Shown: positions 6,624-6,709 of the stretch, piece by piece
How positions within the stretch are numbered: the stretch's first letter is position 1
Layout of the letters: every line of letters starts with the position of its first letter
Origin: Bacteroidota bacterium
GTDB lineage: Bacteria > Bacteroidota > Bacteroidia > Flavobacteriales_F > PHOS-HE28
NCBI GenBank assembly: GCA_963169595.1
Contig: CAUJFM010000218.1
Span: 1 to 6,709 of the forward strand
DNA: 6,709 nucleotides
Direction: 5' to 3'
Translations under genes and position numbers: made by a program
Notes under the pieces: model-generated
What the model saw: only the letters and a program-made list of their open reading frames with translations
What the model was told of the DNA's origin: nothing
The model's database searches: none

Positions 6624-6709
6624 TCCGTGGGGATGCTGGCTTGTCAACCAACGGGGCGTGAACAACCCCGGACCGGTGCGCCACAGCACCACCACCGGCG
6701 AGGAACGAT
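6624..6709. other. Right-edge sequence after aroC, unresolved
   Basis: The 86 bases after the aroC stop contain two small inverted repeats: CGGGG (6652-6656) with CCCCG (6666-6670), and GGTGC (6675-6679) with GCACC (6686-6690). Neither is followed by a T-run. A frame from GTG 6658 stays open to the edge for 17 codons and could begin a next gene. Minus-strand frames are also open there. The sequence is too short to choose. Confidence 0.4.

Noticed and set aside
6652..6690. Terminator after aroC from the CGGGG/CCCCG and GGTGC/GCACC inverted repeats
   Set aside because: The stems are only 5 base pairs and no T-run follows, so this is expected by chance in GC-rich sequence.
5511..6695. A 394-codon minus-strand frame antisense to aroC
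   Set aside because: The plus strand carries all three chorismate synthase signatures. The antisense product shows no family features.
1..6709. A mobile element, CRISPR array, defence or toxin system, tRNA or rRNA
   Set aside because: I saw no transposase or integrase motif, no regularly spaced repeats, and no stable RNA gene signature. The five genes read as ordinary chromosomal content.

Overview
The window looks like a chromosomal piece of a GC-rich member of the Bacteroidota, most likely a high-GC Flavobacteriales lineage. This is inferred from several signs. The M1 peptidase and the TonB-C-type domain have Bacteroidota-style features. No convincing Shine-Dalgarno sites precede the main starts. 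TAnnTTCG elements, one base from the Bacteroidota -7 consensus TAnnTTTG, sit just before three gene starts. Taxonomy was not tested by any search.

Layout, left to right. Positions 1-208 are a comparatively AT-rich leader with no secure gene. It ends in a degenerate heptamer repeat and a candidate promoter. Positions 209-2560 (+) encode a secreted M1-family zinc metallopeptidase with a complete active site. It is followed after 5 bases by a 73-residue protein of unknown function (2566-2787, +) with clearly lower GC. Positions 2788-2974 lie between convergent genes and contain two hairpins. On the minus strand, 5492-4260 encodes a GT4-type glycosyltransferase. It is followed 31 bases later by a secreted protein with a TonB C-terminal-like domain and an extra C-terminal beta-rich domain (4228-2975). 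The two are probably cotranscribed. Divergent from them, aroC (chorismate synthase) runs from 5583 to 6623 (+). The last 86 bases hold no secure gene.

The genes do not form one pathway. AroC is shikimate-pathway housekeeping. The M1 peptidase and the TonB-C protein are envelope or exported proteins. The glycosyltransferase probably builds an envelope glycan. I see no defence system, mobile element, CRISPR array, tRNA or rRNA.

The most useful non-gene observation is that the M1 and aroC genes share 16 of 19 bases ending in their ATG, including a TAnnTTCG element. This implies transcripts that start at or next to the start codon. The least explained gene is the small low-GC protein behind the M1 peptidase. 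I found no convincing evidence of a wholly new multi-gene system.
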